Shown here piece after piece: positions 1 to 6,531 of a stretch of DNA of 31,034 nucleotides. The notes beneath the pieces were generated by a model that was given only the letters and a program-made list of their open reading frames with translations, was not told the DNA's origin and searched no databases. The stretch comes from JBFWMG01 sp050251715 (GTDB lineage Bacteria; Desulfobacterota; Desulfovibrionia; Desulfovibrionales; Desulfovibrionaceae), in NCBI GenBank assembly GCA_050251715.1, contig JBFWMG010000039.1, forward strand, positions 1 to 31,034. The letters run 5' to 3'. The translations under genes and the position numbers were made by a program. The first letter of the stretch is position 1; every line of letters begins with the position of its first letter.

Positions 1-129
1 AGCCAGCAGTTTTTGGGGAAAGAGATAGGAGAGAGGATGGGGGTCCGGGGGAAGGAGAGAGGAAAGAGAAAACCCCTTTTTATGCTTGGAAAAAGGGGTT
101 TTCTCTTTCCTCTCTCCTTCCCCCGGGGC
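1..129 (-). repeat. Long-hairpin dispersed repeat, copy 1
   Basis: This is the reverse complement of a second copy at 18546-18674, with only four substitutions over 129 bases. The core is a perfect 37-bp stem (45-81 pairing with 90-126) around an 8-base loop (82-89). A 44-base polypyrimidine-rich tail (1-44, read on the minus strand) follows and ends in AGCCAGCAG on the plus strand. Two of the four substitutions are the two halves of one stem pair, so pairing is kept. The element lies about 30 bases after the stop of the minus-strand MTA phosphorylase gene and points in the same sense as that gene. It could act as a terminator or mRNA 3'-end element, or be a REP-like mobile repeat. It may extend past the left edge. 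Confidence 0.9.
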
Positions 130-159
130 GTTGGGAGCCGGGAGCCGTCGGGAGGTGCG

Positions 160-924
160 CTAGGCGAAGAGCGCGGCGTCCACGGTGTCGATGGCCGCCA
201 GCAGCACCTTGAGGAAGTTGTCCACGTTCTGGTTGAGCGTGGCGATGATGTGTTCCCACGACGCGGGCGGTTCGTCGTCCTTCCAGCAGTCGTAGTCCGT
301 GCTCATGGCCACGGCCGCGTAGGGGATGCCCGCCTCGTTGGCCAGCGCCGCCTCGGTGGCCGAGGTCATGTTGATGACGTCCGCGCCCCAGGCGCGGAAC
401 ATGTGCGATTCGGCCCTGGTGGAGAAGCGCGGCCCCTCGATGGTCACGATGGTGCCCTTGTCGTGGTGCGGCACGCCTTGCCGCTTGCAGCAGTCGATGA
501 GCACCTTGCGCAGCGCGGGGTGGAACGGGTCGGGCATGGCCGGGTGCGCGGGCAGGTGCGGCTCGAAGTGTTCGATGAAGGTGTTTTTTCTGAACCGGGT
601 GAAATCGATGAACTGGTCGAGGATGACCAGATGGCCCCGGTCGATCTCCTGGCGCAGCGAGCCCACGGCCGTGGCCGCGATGATGCAGTCGCACCCCTGC
701 GCCTTGAGGGCGTGGATGTTGGCCCGGAAATTGACCTGGGTGGGCGGGTCGGCGTGCTGACGGCCATGGCGGGCCAGCAGCCGCACCTCCTTGCCGCCGA
801 TGACCCCCGCGCGCAGGGGCGAGGTCAGCGGCCCCCATGGCGTGTCCACGGGGATGTCGCGCGGCTCCTTGAGCAGCGTTGGGTCGTCCAGGCCGCTGCC
901 GCCGATGATGCCGATCATGGTCAT
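160..924 (-). CDS. mtnP: S-methyl-5'-thioadenosine phosphorylase
   Basis: 254 aa, cytosolic. It is predicted to split methylthioadenosine (or a related nucleoside) with phosphate into a base and a pentose-1-phosphate. The nucleoside-phosphorylase phosphate loop GGSG is near residues 8-11, RHGRQH is at 52-57, the base and ribose region NMTSATE is at 185-191, and STDYDCW is at 208-214. The aspartate-rich TDYDCW block is typical of MTA phosphorylases rather than guanosine/inosine PNPs, which usually carry Asn there. Length is slightly below the usual 270-290 aa. The start is set by AAGGAG seven bases upstream; a second ATG two codons in is less well placed. It begins 12 bases after the apt stop, so the two are almost certainly co-transcribed, and the adenine released here would be the apt substrate. 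Substrate preference (MTA versus other nucleosides) is not proven by sequence. Confidence 0.9.
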   Translation of the reverse strand: MTMIGIIGGSGLDDPTLLKEPRDIPVDTPWGPLTSPLRAGVIGGKEVRLLARHGRQHADPPTQVNFRANIHALKAQGCDCIIAATAVGSLRQEIDRGHLVILDQFIDFTRFRKNTFIEHFEPHLPAHPAMPDPFHPALRKVLIDCCKRQGVPHHDKGTIVTIEGPRFSTRAESHMFRAWGADVINMTSATEAALANEAGIPYAAVAMSTDYDCWKDDEPPASWEHIIATLNQNVDNFLKVLLAAIDTVDAALFA

Positions 925-936
925 GGCGCGCTCCTT

Positions 937-1449
937 TTACAGCTGGACGATGTATTCGTAGGGCAGGCCGTGCAGCTTGTCCTTGCCGGGCAGGAAGCTG
1001 AGCTCGATGAGAAAGCCCATGCCGGCGATCTCGGCGCCGGCCTGCCGCACCAGCTGGATGATGCCGTCCATGGTGCCGCCCGTGGCGATGAGGTCGTCGA
1101 TGATGATGACCTTTTCGCCCGGCTGCACCGCATCGGTGTGCATTTGCAGCATGTCGGAACCGTATTCCAGATCATAGGTCACGGACATGGTCTTGTAGGG
1201 CAGTTTGCCGGGTTTGCGCACGGGCACGAAACCCAGGCCCAGCTTGTACGCCAGGGGCGCGCCAAAGATGAAGCCGCGTGCTTCGGCGGCCACGATCTTG
1301 GTGGCTTCGGTGCCTGCGAAGCGCGCGGCCATGGCGTCGATGGCGGCCTGGAATGCCGCGCCGTCGCCCAGAAGCGGGGTGATGTCAAAGAAGGTGATGC
1401 CTTCCTTGGGATAGTTGGGAATGTCACGGATGAAACTGCGCAGGTCCAT
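937..1449 (-). CDS. apt: Adenine phosphoribosyltransferase
   Basis: 170 aa, the normal length for the family. The enzyme joins adenine to PRPP to make AMP in the cytosol. The N-terminus (DIPNYPKEGITFFDITPLL) matches bacterial APRT. The PRPP-binding loop VIIIDDLIATGGT lies near the middle of the C-terminal half, and the central VVAAEARGFIFG block is also diagnostic. I chose the ATG at 1449 because AGGAGG sits six bases upstream and the protein then starts MDLRSFIRDIP; an in-frame ATG at 1533 would add 28 residues that do not resemble the family. It is the first gene of an operon with mtnP. Together they recycle the adenine moiety of methylthioadenosine left by polyamine or SAM metabolism. Confidence 0.95.
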   Translation of the reverse strand: MDLRSFIRDIPNYPKEGITFFDITPLLGDGAAFQAAIDAMAARFAGTEATKIVAAEARGFIFGAPLAYKLGLGFVPVRKPGKLPYKTMSVTYDLEYGSDMLQMHTDAVQPGEKVIIIDDLIATGGTMDGIIQLVRQAGAEIAGMGFLIELSFLPGKDKLHGLPYEYIVQL

Positions 1450-1599
1450 GGCGCCTCCTGTTGTGTACTGTGTGGATTGTGTGGCCGGGCGGAAGGTTGC
1501 CCGCACGGCGCACCATGGGTTTGGTACACGCAAACGGGGTTCTGGTCAAAGGTCGTTGCGGCTGTGTTTTGGCGACCGGATTGCGGGGCCGGGAATGAG

Positions 1600-1629
1600 T
1601 TGCCACATTGTTGGTGAAAATGGTATGGA
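1600..1629 (+). promoter_or_regulatory. Candidate sigma70 promoter
   Basis: TTGCCA at 1600-1605 and TATGGA at 1624-1629 are 18 bases apart, upstream of the gene at 1671. The -35 is good and the -10 is weak. A second reading uses the TATAT just downstream. The region also separates this gene from the divergent apt operon. Confidence 0.25.
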
Positions 1630-1670
1630 TATATGGCACGTATATGAACGTGGCAAGCAATGGAGGCGAC

Positions 1671-2519
1671 ATGGCGGAGACATCGGCGCGGGGTTCAGGG
1701 CAACCCGATGTGCATGAACTGGTGTTGCAGGCGGCGTTGCGCGCAAGCAGGGGGCAGATGCAGCTTTTCGCCCGGCTCATGAAGCGGGCGCTGCACGAGC
1801 AGGGTGTGGACAAGGACACCATCGGCAGGGCGTGGCAGGCCACTCTCGCGCAGTACAAGGAAATGAGCCGGATCAAGCGCGAATGCGCCTTTGCCGTGGA
1901 TGAAGCGCTGCATCTGTACGAACTGCCCGGCACCACGGTGCGCGACATCATGGGCCGGGTGGTCGTGGAATTCTGCCTCATTCGTTCAGGCGACAGCCGC
2001 CTGATTTTTCCGGAAAAAACGCGCGAGGACGACGAGGCCCGGGCCGCGTTCACGCCCGGCGTGATTCCCCGTCCGTTCATGCGCCATTTTCTGGTCAGCG
2101 TGCGGGGCACCATCGAGGGGCTGGACGGCTTTCAGGCCAAGAGCATGCTCTTTGGCGAGGGCAACGAACTGTACGAGGAATGCCGCGCCGCCCTGTCAGG
2201 CTATATCGCCCGGCATACCAAGGGTGGCGACGATGGCGGCTCCACCGTGCTCTGGCTCGACGTGTACGAAGACCCGGACGTGAAGCGCGTGGCGCTGCGT
2301 TTCGTGGGCGAGGTGCACCGCCGCATCGCCGCGCTGGGCGCTGAGCGGTACCTGCGCATCATTGAAAACATCCGGCAGCAGGATCCGGAGCGCAACACCG
2401 TCAGCGCCATGGGGCGCGAATTCGTGGACGACGACATGGAACAGCTGCTCGGCGCGCTGGAACGCGGCGAACGCATGCTGCGCAAGGAACTGGACGCGCA
2501 GGAAACGCAGGCATCCTGA
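1671..2519 (+). CDS. Conserved-looking protein of unknown function
   Basis: 282 aa; I do not recognise a family. It looks soluble, with no signal peptide and no membrane segment. It is rich in charged helices: a helical N-terminal half (VLQAALRASRGQMQLFARLMKRAL), a central segment around SVRGTIEGLDGFQAKSMLFG, and a C-terminal helix rich in Glu and Arg ending KELDAQETQAS. The ATG at 1671 is preferred because GGAGG lies five bases upstream; in-frame ATGs at 1608 and 1644 have no comparable ribosome site. The gene stands alone, with its own terminator at 2544-2578, between the apt-mtnP operon and a purine permease on the other strand. That position hints at but does not show a link to purine metabolism. 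Confidence 0.75.
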   Translation: MAETSARGSGQPDVHELVLQAALRASRGQMQLFARLMKRALHEQGVDKDTIGRAWQATLAQYKEMSRIKRECAFAVDEALHLYELPGTTVRDIMGRVVVEFCLIRSGDSRLIFPEKTREDDEARAAFTPGVIPRPFMRHFLVSVRGTIEGLDGFQAKSMLFGEGNELYEECRAALSGYIARHTKGGDDGGSTVLWLDVYEDPDVKRVALRFVGEVHRRIAALGAERYLRIIENIRQQDPERNTVSAMGREFVDDDMEQLLGALERGERMLRKELDAQETQAS

Positions 2520-2543
2520 CGCGAACATGGCCGTGCTGGATAC

Positions 2544-2578
2544 GCCCCGCCCGGAGTTTTTCCGGGCGGGGCTTTTTT
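2544..2578 (+). terminator. Rho-independent terminator
   Basis: A perfect 11-bp GC stem (2544-2554 with 2562-2572) is followed by six T. It lies 25 bases after the stop of the unknown gene at 1671-2519. Confidence 0.9.
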
Positions 2579-2600
2579 GCGGCGCGGGTTGGCGCGTCTT

Positions 2601-2694
2601 CGCATTGAAACAATGCGAGAAGTTGAAATAAGGAAGCATTATCTCAACAAAATGCATAAGGGCATTGCATCTTTTTCAAAGATAAGATGCTCTA
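2601..2694 (-). repeat. Stop-anchored multi-hairpin repeat, copy 2
   Basis: Read on the minus strand it begins with TAGAGC, whose TAG is the stop codon of the purine permease gene. It continues with a hairpin (arms 2684-2690 and 2667-2673, apex TTTGAAA), then TTATGCATTTT, and ends in a hairpin with a TTT loop (2601-2607 pairing with 2611-2617). The same order of parts occurs at 8131-8234 after secD, where the arms have different sequence but still pair. The middle is too diverged to align with confidence. Confidence 0.65.
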
Positions 2695-4002
2695 GTGCGG
2701 GTAGAGCACGTAGAAGACCAGCGACAGCGCGGCCAGCGCCCACAGACCGGACGACACCTCGCGCTGGCGGCCCGTCATCAGCTTCATGAGCGGATAGGTG
2801 ACGAATCCCGCTGTCATGCCGATGCCCAGGTTGTAGGTGAAGCACATGAGCACGACCACCACAAAGGCGGGCACGGTTTCACTCAGGTCGTCGAAATCCA
2901 TGTCCTTCATGGCCGAGAGCATGAGCATGCCCACGATGATGAGGCTGGGGCCGTAGGCGCAGGGCGGCACGGCGGTGAGAAAGGGCGCCAGGAACAGCGC
3001 CAGCAGGAACAGCAGCGAGGTGACCACGGCGGTCAGCCCGGAGCGCCCGCCCGCCTCGATGCCCGTGGCGGATTCGATGAACGTGCCCGTGGTGGTGGTG
3101 CCCAGGCACGCGGCCACCACCGTGGCCACCGCGTCCACCAGCAGCGGCTTTTCGATCTCCGGCAGGTCGCCGTTCTCGTCCAGCAGCCCGGCGCGGTAGC
3201 TCACCGCGTACAGCGTGCCCATGGTGTCCACAAAATCCATGACGAACACCGTGAGGATGACCGAGAAAAAGCCCCAGGTGAGCGCGCCCACAGGGTCGAA
3301 GCGCAGCAGGATGGGGTCGAGCGAGGGCGGCGCGCTGAACCACGAGGCCGGAGCCTGCGCCACGCCGAACAGGAACGACAGCCAGGTGGTGACCAGGATG
3401 GCGATGATGATCGCCCCGGACACGCGCTTGGCCATCATCCAGGCCATGAGCAGGAAGCACACGATGGCCAGCAGCGCGCCGGGCGCATGCAGGTTGCCCA
3501 CCATGACCGGCGCACCCGGCACGCCCAGCTGCACCAGCCCCGTGGTGTTGAGGCCGATGAAGGTGAGGAACAGGCCGATGCCCACGATGAACGAGAGTTT
3601 CAGATTCTTGGGAATGGCCCTGATGAGCCATGCCCGCGCGCCCAGCAGCGTGAGCAGCGTGAACAGGACGCCGCCGATGAAGATCGCCCCCAGCGCGGTC
3701 TGCCACGAATAGCCCATGACCTTGACCACGGTGAAGGCGATGAACGCGTTTTCGCCCATGTAGGGGGCGATGGCAAAGGGCCGCTTGGCGTACACGCCCA
3801 TGGCGAAGGTGCCGAAAAAAGCGGCCAGAATGGTGGCCACCATGCTCGCCCCAAAGGGCAGGCCCGCCGCCTCCAGGATTTTGGGGTTGACCACGATGAT
3901 GTAGGCCATGGTCACAAAGGTGGTCAGCCCGGCCAGGCATTCGCGGGGAATGGTGGTGCCAAGCTCGTCCAAGTGGAAGTAATGCTTGAGGAACTGTTTC
4001 AT
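2692..4002 (-). CDS. AzgA-type (NCS2) adenine/guanine/hypoxanthine permease
   Basis: 436 aa inner-membrane transporter, typical in length for the COG2252 branch of nucleobase permeases. It probably imports purine bases by proton symport. The N-terminus (LGTTIPRECLAGLTTFVTMA then NPKILEAAGLPFG) is the family signature, the FAIAPYMGENAF block is the conserved first reentrant motif, and DFVDTMGTLYAVS in the second half is the matching FDTxGTL motif. About 12-14 hydrophobic segments are visible. The ATG at 4002 follows AGGAGG with seven bases between; an upstream in-frame start at 4110 would add a non-family tail. Imported adenine could feed the apt gene nearby. The stop codon lies inside a repeat element (2601-2694). 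Exact substrate is not decided by sequence. Confidence 0.92.
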   Translation of the reverse strand: MKQFLKHYFHLDELGTTIPRECLAGLTTFVTMAYIIVVNPKILEAAGLPFGASMVATILAAFFGTFAMGVYAKRPFAIAPYMGENAFIAFTVVKVMGYSWQTALGAIFIGGVLFTLLTLLGARAWLIRAIPKNLKLSFIVGIGLFLTFIGLNTTGLVQLGVPGAPVMVGNLHAPGALLAIVCFLLMAWMMAKRVSGAIIIAILVTTWLSFLFGVAQAPASWFSAPPSLDPILLRFDPVGALTWGFFSVILTVFVMDFVDTMGTLYAVSYRAGLLDENGDLPEIEKPLLVDAVATVVAACLGTTTTGTFIESATGIEAGGRSGLTAVVTSLLFLLALFLAPFLTAVPPCAYGPSLIIVGMLMLSAMKDMDFDDLSETVPAFVVVVLMCFTYNLGIGMTAGFVTYPLMKLMTGRQREVSSGLWALAALSLVFYVLYPH

Positions 4003-4027
4003 GATACCCCTCCTGCCGTGAAGGTGT

Positions 4028-4036
4028 TTTATACCA
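4028..4036 (-). promoter_or_regulatory. Candidate extended -10 promoter of the permease
   Basis: On the minus strand TGG directly precedes TATAAA (the -10 is 4028-4033). This is an extended -10 with no good -35, and it gives a leader of about 20 bases before the start at 4002. I see no purine riboswitch in the divergent gap 4003-4178. Confidence 0.4.
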
Positions 4037-4178
4037 TGCGCTGTAATCGGCTTTGCGGGCCTTGGCAAGGAGGGGGCGGCAAAATGCCGCGTCTCTCCAA
4101 CGCGGGCCACGGTTGACCGGCGGCAGCGCGGCGGCTATGCCGGAACAACGCCGCCCGGACGCCTTTTGGGAGTACGCC

Positions 4179-4952
4179 ATGCCCGACACCGCCTGCCTGC
4201 TCATACACGGCTTCACCTCCTCGCCCTTTGAGATGGAGCCCATTGCCCGCGCCCTGGCCGGGGCGGGCGTGCGGGTGCACAGTGTGCTCTTGCCCGGCCA
4301 CGGCACCACCCTGGCCGACCTTGACGCCACCACGTTCGCCGACTGGGTCGCCGCCGCCGAGGCAGCGTTCCTCGATCTGCGGCGCGCCGTTGCGCGCGTG
4401 AGCGTGGTGGGCATGTCCCTGGGCGGCAGCATCGGCCTGGCCCTGGCCGAGCGCCACGACCCCGCCGCGCTCATGACCATCGCCACGCCCGTCTACCTCT
4501 ACCGCCTTTTTCCCTGGGAGGGCACGGACAGGCGCCTGCCCCTGGTCCGTTTTCTGCGCCATGTCCGCCCCCTGTGGCCCGCGCGCCGCCACACGCCCGA
4601 AGAACTGGCCATCGCCCCGTTCCAGGGCTACGAGGGCGTCACCCCGCTCAACGCCCTGTGGAGCTTCATCCAGGGGCTCAAGGCCGTGCGCCGCGATTTG
4701 CCGCGCATAACCTGCCCGCTGCTGGCCGTGCACTGCCCCACCGACGCCACCACCCCGCCCGGCAACGCGCAGGCCATTCTGGACGGCGTGTCGTCCATGG
4801 AAAAGAGAGTCGAGTACCCCCGCATCACGGAAACCGTGACCAACCATCACAAGCTCACCACCCACCGCGAAACCCGCGACCAGATCGCGGCCTGGGCCGT
4901 GGAACTGGTGATGGGGGGCGCGCAGGGCGTGGGGGAAGGGGAGACAGGCTGA
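4179..4952 (+). CDS. Alpha/beta hydrolase, carboxylesterase/monoacylglycerol-lipase type
   Basis: 257 aa, soluble, similar in build to Est30-type carboxylesterases. The oxyanion-hole motif LLIHGFTSSP is at residues 7-16, the nucleophile elbow GMSLGG is near residue 90, the acid is probably the Asp in HCPTDATTPP, and the base is one of the histidines in the TNHHKLTTHRE block near the C-terminus. A helical cap region follows the nucleophile, as expected for the family. The ATG at 4179 has GGGAG eight bases upstream; an in-frame ATG at 4137 would add 14 residues before the first strand. The LysE-like gene follows after 96 bases on the same strand. The physiological ester is unknown. Confidence 0.85.
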   Translation: MPDTACLLIHGFTSSPFEMEPIARALAGAGVRVHSVLLPGHGTTLADLDATTFADWVAAAEAAFLDLRRAVARVSVVGMSLGGSIGLALAERHDPAALMTIATPVYLYRLFPWEGTDRRLPLVRFLRHVRPLWPARRHTPEELAIAPFQGYEGVTPLNALWSFIQGLKAVRRDLPRITCPLLAVHCPTDATTPPGNAQAILDGVSSMEKRVEYPRITETVTNHHKLTTHRETRDQIAAWAVELVMGGAQGVGEGETG

Positions 4953-5048
4953 GGATTTCGCTCCCGCGGCGCGGCCAGGGGCAGACGCGTTGTCGCCCGC
5001 CCGTGTGCTGGCTTTGACGGCGGGGCGTGGGCGGAGTAAGGGGAGGGC

Positions 5049-5675
5049 ATGGACACCACATTGATGACAAGCGCCGTCACCATCCTGTCGGTCTGGGGCA
5101 TTGCCGTGCTGCTGCCCGGACCCAATTTTTTCGCCACCGCGCACACCGCCGCCGCCCGCTCGCGCGGGCTGGGCATGGCCACCGCCGCCGGGGTCGCCGC
5201 GGGCACGGCCCTATGGGCCGCGGGCAGCCTGCTGGGCCTGGGCCTGCTGTTCCAGGCCGCCTCCTGGCTGTACCAGGTGGTCAAATGGTGCGGCGCGGCC
5301 TATCTGGTCTGGATGGGCGTGAAAACGGTGTGGGGTGCGGGCAAGGCCAGGGCGGCGCACGGCGCCACGGTGCGCCCGCTCACCCTCTGGGCGGCCTTCC
5401 GGCACGGGCTGGTGGTGGATCTGGGCAATCCCAAGGCGGCCGCGTTTTTCACCAGCCTGTTCACCGTATCCGTGCCGCCGCTGGCGCCGTTGTGGTTCAA
5501 GGCCGGACTGGTGGGGCTGGTGGTGGGCGTGTCGCTTGCGTGGTACGGCACGGTGGCGTGCCTGGTGACCGTGCCGGGCGTGTCGCGGGCGCTGGAGCGT
5601 TCAAGCGCGTGGGTTGCGCGGGTTACGGGGGCGATTTTCGTGGGGCTTGGCATACAGCTTGCCGTGGACCGCTGA
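5049..5675 (+). CDS. LysE/RhtB family amino-acid exporter
   Basis: 208 aa, the standard family size, with about six hydrophobic segments and no signal sequence cleavage site. The N-terminal LLPGPNFFATA block matches the conserved PGPxxxxv motif of LysE/RhtB proteins, and HGLVVDLGNPKAAAFF is the second conserved block (xxNPKxxxFF). It probably exports an amino acid or a derivative such as a homoserine lactone-like compound; the substrate cannot be read from sequence. AAGGGGAGGG just before the ATG gives a good ribosome site. The gene may share a transcript with the hydrolase upstream, since no terminator is visible between them. Confidence 0.9.
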   Translation: MDTTLMTSAVTILSVWGIAVLLPGPNFFATAHTAAARSRGLGMATAAGVAAGTALWAAGSLLGLGLLFQAASWLYQVVKWCGAAYLVWMGVKTVWGAGKARAAHGATVRPLTLWAAFRHGLVVDLGNPKAAAFFTSLFTVSVPPLAPLWFKAGLVGLVVGVSLAWYGTVACLVTVPGVSRALERSSAWVARVTGAIFVGLGIQLAVDR

Positions 5676-5823
5676 CGAGCCCCGCCATGGCCTGCGCCGG
5701 GAATTTGGACTTGACATTGGAGGGCGCATCGCTCAACCCTTCCTGTCACTCTGGTCGCCGTGGCCCGGTGTTGGGCACGGTCCGTTGAGTATCCGACAGC
5801 ATCAACCTAATTGAGGAGGCAAT

Positions 5824-6207
5824 ATGTTCTTCGAAAGTCTGGCCCACGCCATGGCTCCTGGCGCGGCGGGCGGCGGCGGTCAGGGCGGCGCGTTCGCGGC
5901 GTTCATGCCGCTCATCCTGATGTTCGCCATTTTCTATTTTCTGCTCATCCGTCCCCAGCAAAAAAAGCAGAAGCTGCACAAGCAGATGCTGACCGAACTG
6001 GGCAGGGGGGATTATATCCTGACCTCGGGCGGGCTTTACGGCCGCATCACCGGCGCCAGCGAGGAAGTGTTGACCGTCGAACTGGCCGAAGGCCTGGAGA
6101 TCAAGGTCAACCGCAACTTCGTGTCCGGCAAGGTGGAAAACCCCGGCGTGAGCGGTAAGAAGAAAAAGGACAAGGACGATAAAAAGGAAGCGGAAAAGAA
6201 GGACTAA
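5824..6207 (+). CDS. yajC: Preprotein translocase subunit YajC
   Basis: 127 aa inner-membrane protein of the SecDF-YajC accessory complex. The Gly/Ala-rich N-terminus leads into one membrane segment (PLILMFAIFYFLLIRPQQKK, about residues 30-48) ending in the diagnostic RPQQKK motif. A small cytosolic domain follows (GDYILTSGGLYGRITG), then a Lys/Asp/Glu-rich tail of about 20 residues. AGGAGG lies five bases before the ATG. It stands just upstream of secD and secF, the usual arrangement, but a strong terminator hairpin follows it (6238-6297), so the level of YajC may be set apart from SecD. Confidence 0.97.
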   Translation: MFFESLAHAMAPGAAGGGGQGGAFAAFMPLILMFAIFYFLLIRPQQKKQKLHKQMLTELGRGDYILTSGGLYGRITGASEEVLTVELAEGLEIKVNRNFVSGKVENPGVSGKKKKDKDDKKEAEKKD

Positions 6208-6531
6208 CCTTCTTTTTCGAAACAGCATGCATCCCATGGCAAGCGTCGGTTCCGGTGCGCTCCGAGCGGAGCCAGCGGAACCGGCGCTTGCCTTTTTGCT
6301 TGCGAAAATCCCATATTTTTCTTAACGGATTCGGTTGCGAACCGCATCATGGCGGTCGTTAAACAGTGTTCCCGTCCCTTGCGCCGGTTTGAAAAAAACG
6401 TGCGCATCATGTGGGAATGGCTTATGAAACAATGCGCCCGCCGGGGGCGTGGCACCGGGGGGCGTGACGTCCCGCATGCCGCGTCGGCCTCATCCCGGCA
6501 AATCGTAACGCGGCGCACCTAAGGAGTTGCA
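6208..6531. other. yajC-secD intergenic region
   Basis: Apart from the terminator at 6238-6297, this 324-base gap has a short hairpin near 6332-6344 (CGGTT/AACCG) and AT-rich stretches around 6310 and 6400. I see no gene in it and no convincing promoter for secD, although one is expected if the terminator is efficient. Confidence 0.5.
6238..6297 (+). terminator. Strong hairpin terminator after yajC
   Basis: A 17-bp stem (6238-6254 with 6276-6292, one G-T pair) is capped by a smaller GCTCC hairpin and followed by five T. It lies 31 bases after the yajC stop. Confidence 0.85.

Noticed and set aside
13..1617. 534-codon open frame on the plus strand across apt and the MTA phosphorylase gene
   Set aside because: It is antisense to two well-supported genes, its product is Gly/Arg/His-biased, and it has no ribosome site; high GC makes such frames common.
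2695..4116. 473-codon plus-strand frame opposite the purine permease
   Set aside because: It is the reverse-strand shadow of a clear membrane transporter, with a low-complexity His/Arg/Gln-rich product.
4141..4178. Purine riboswitch before the permease
   Set aside because: The divergent gap shows no purine-aptamer core; the leader from the candidate promoter is only about 20 bases.
2879..4486. 535-codon minus-strand frame spanning the permease and upstream region
   Set aside because: It is out of frame with the permease and has an Ala/Arg/His-biased product and no support from any family.
5711..5716. TTGACA upstream of yajC
   Set aside because: No acceptable -10 lies 15-19 bases downstream (the bases there are CAACCC-like).
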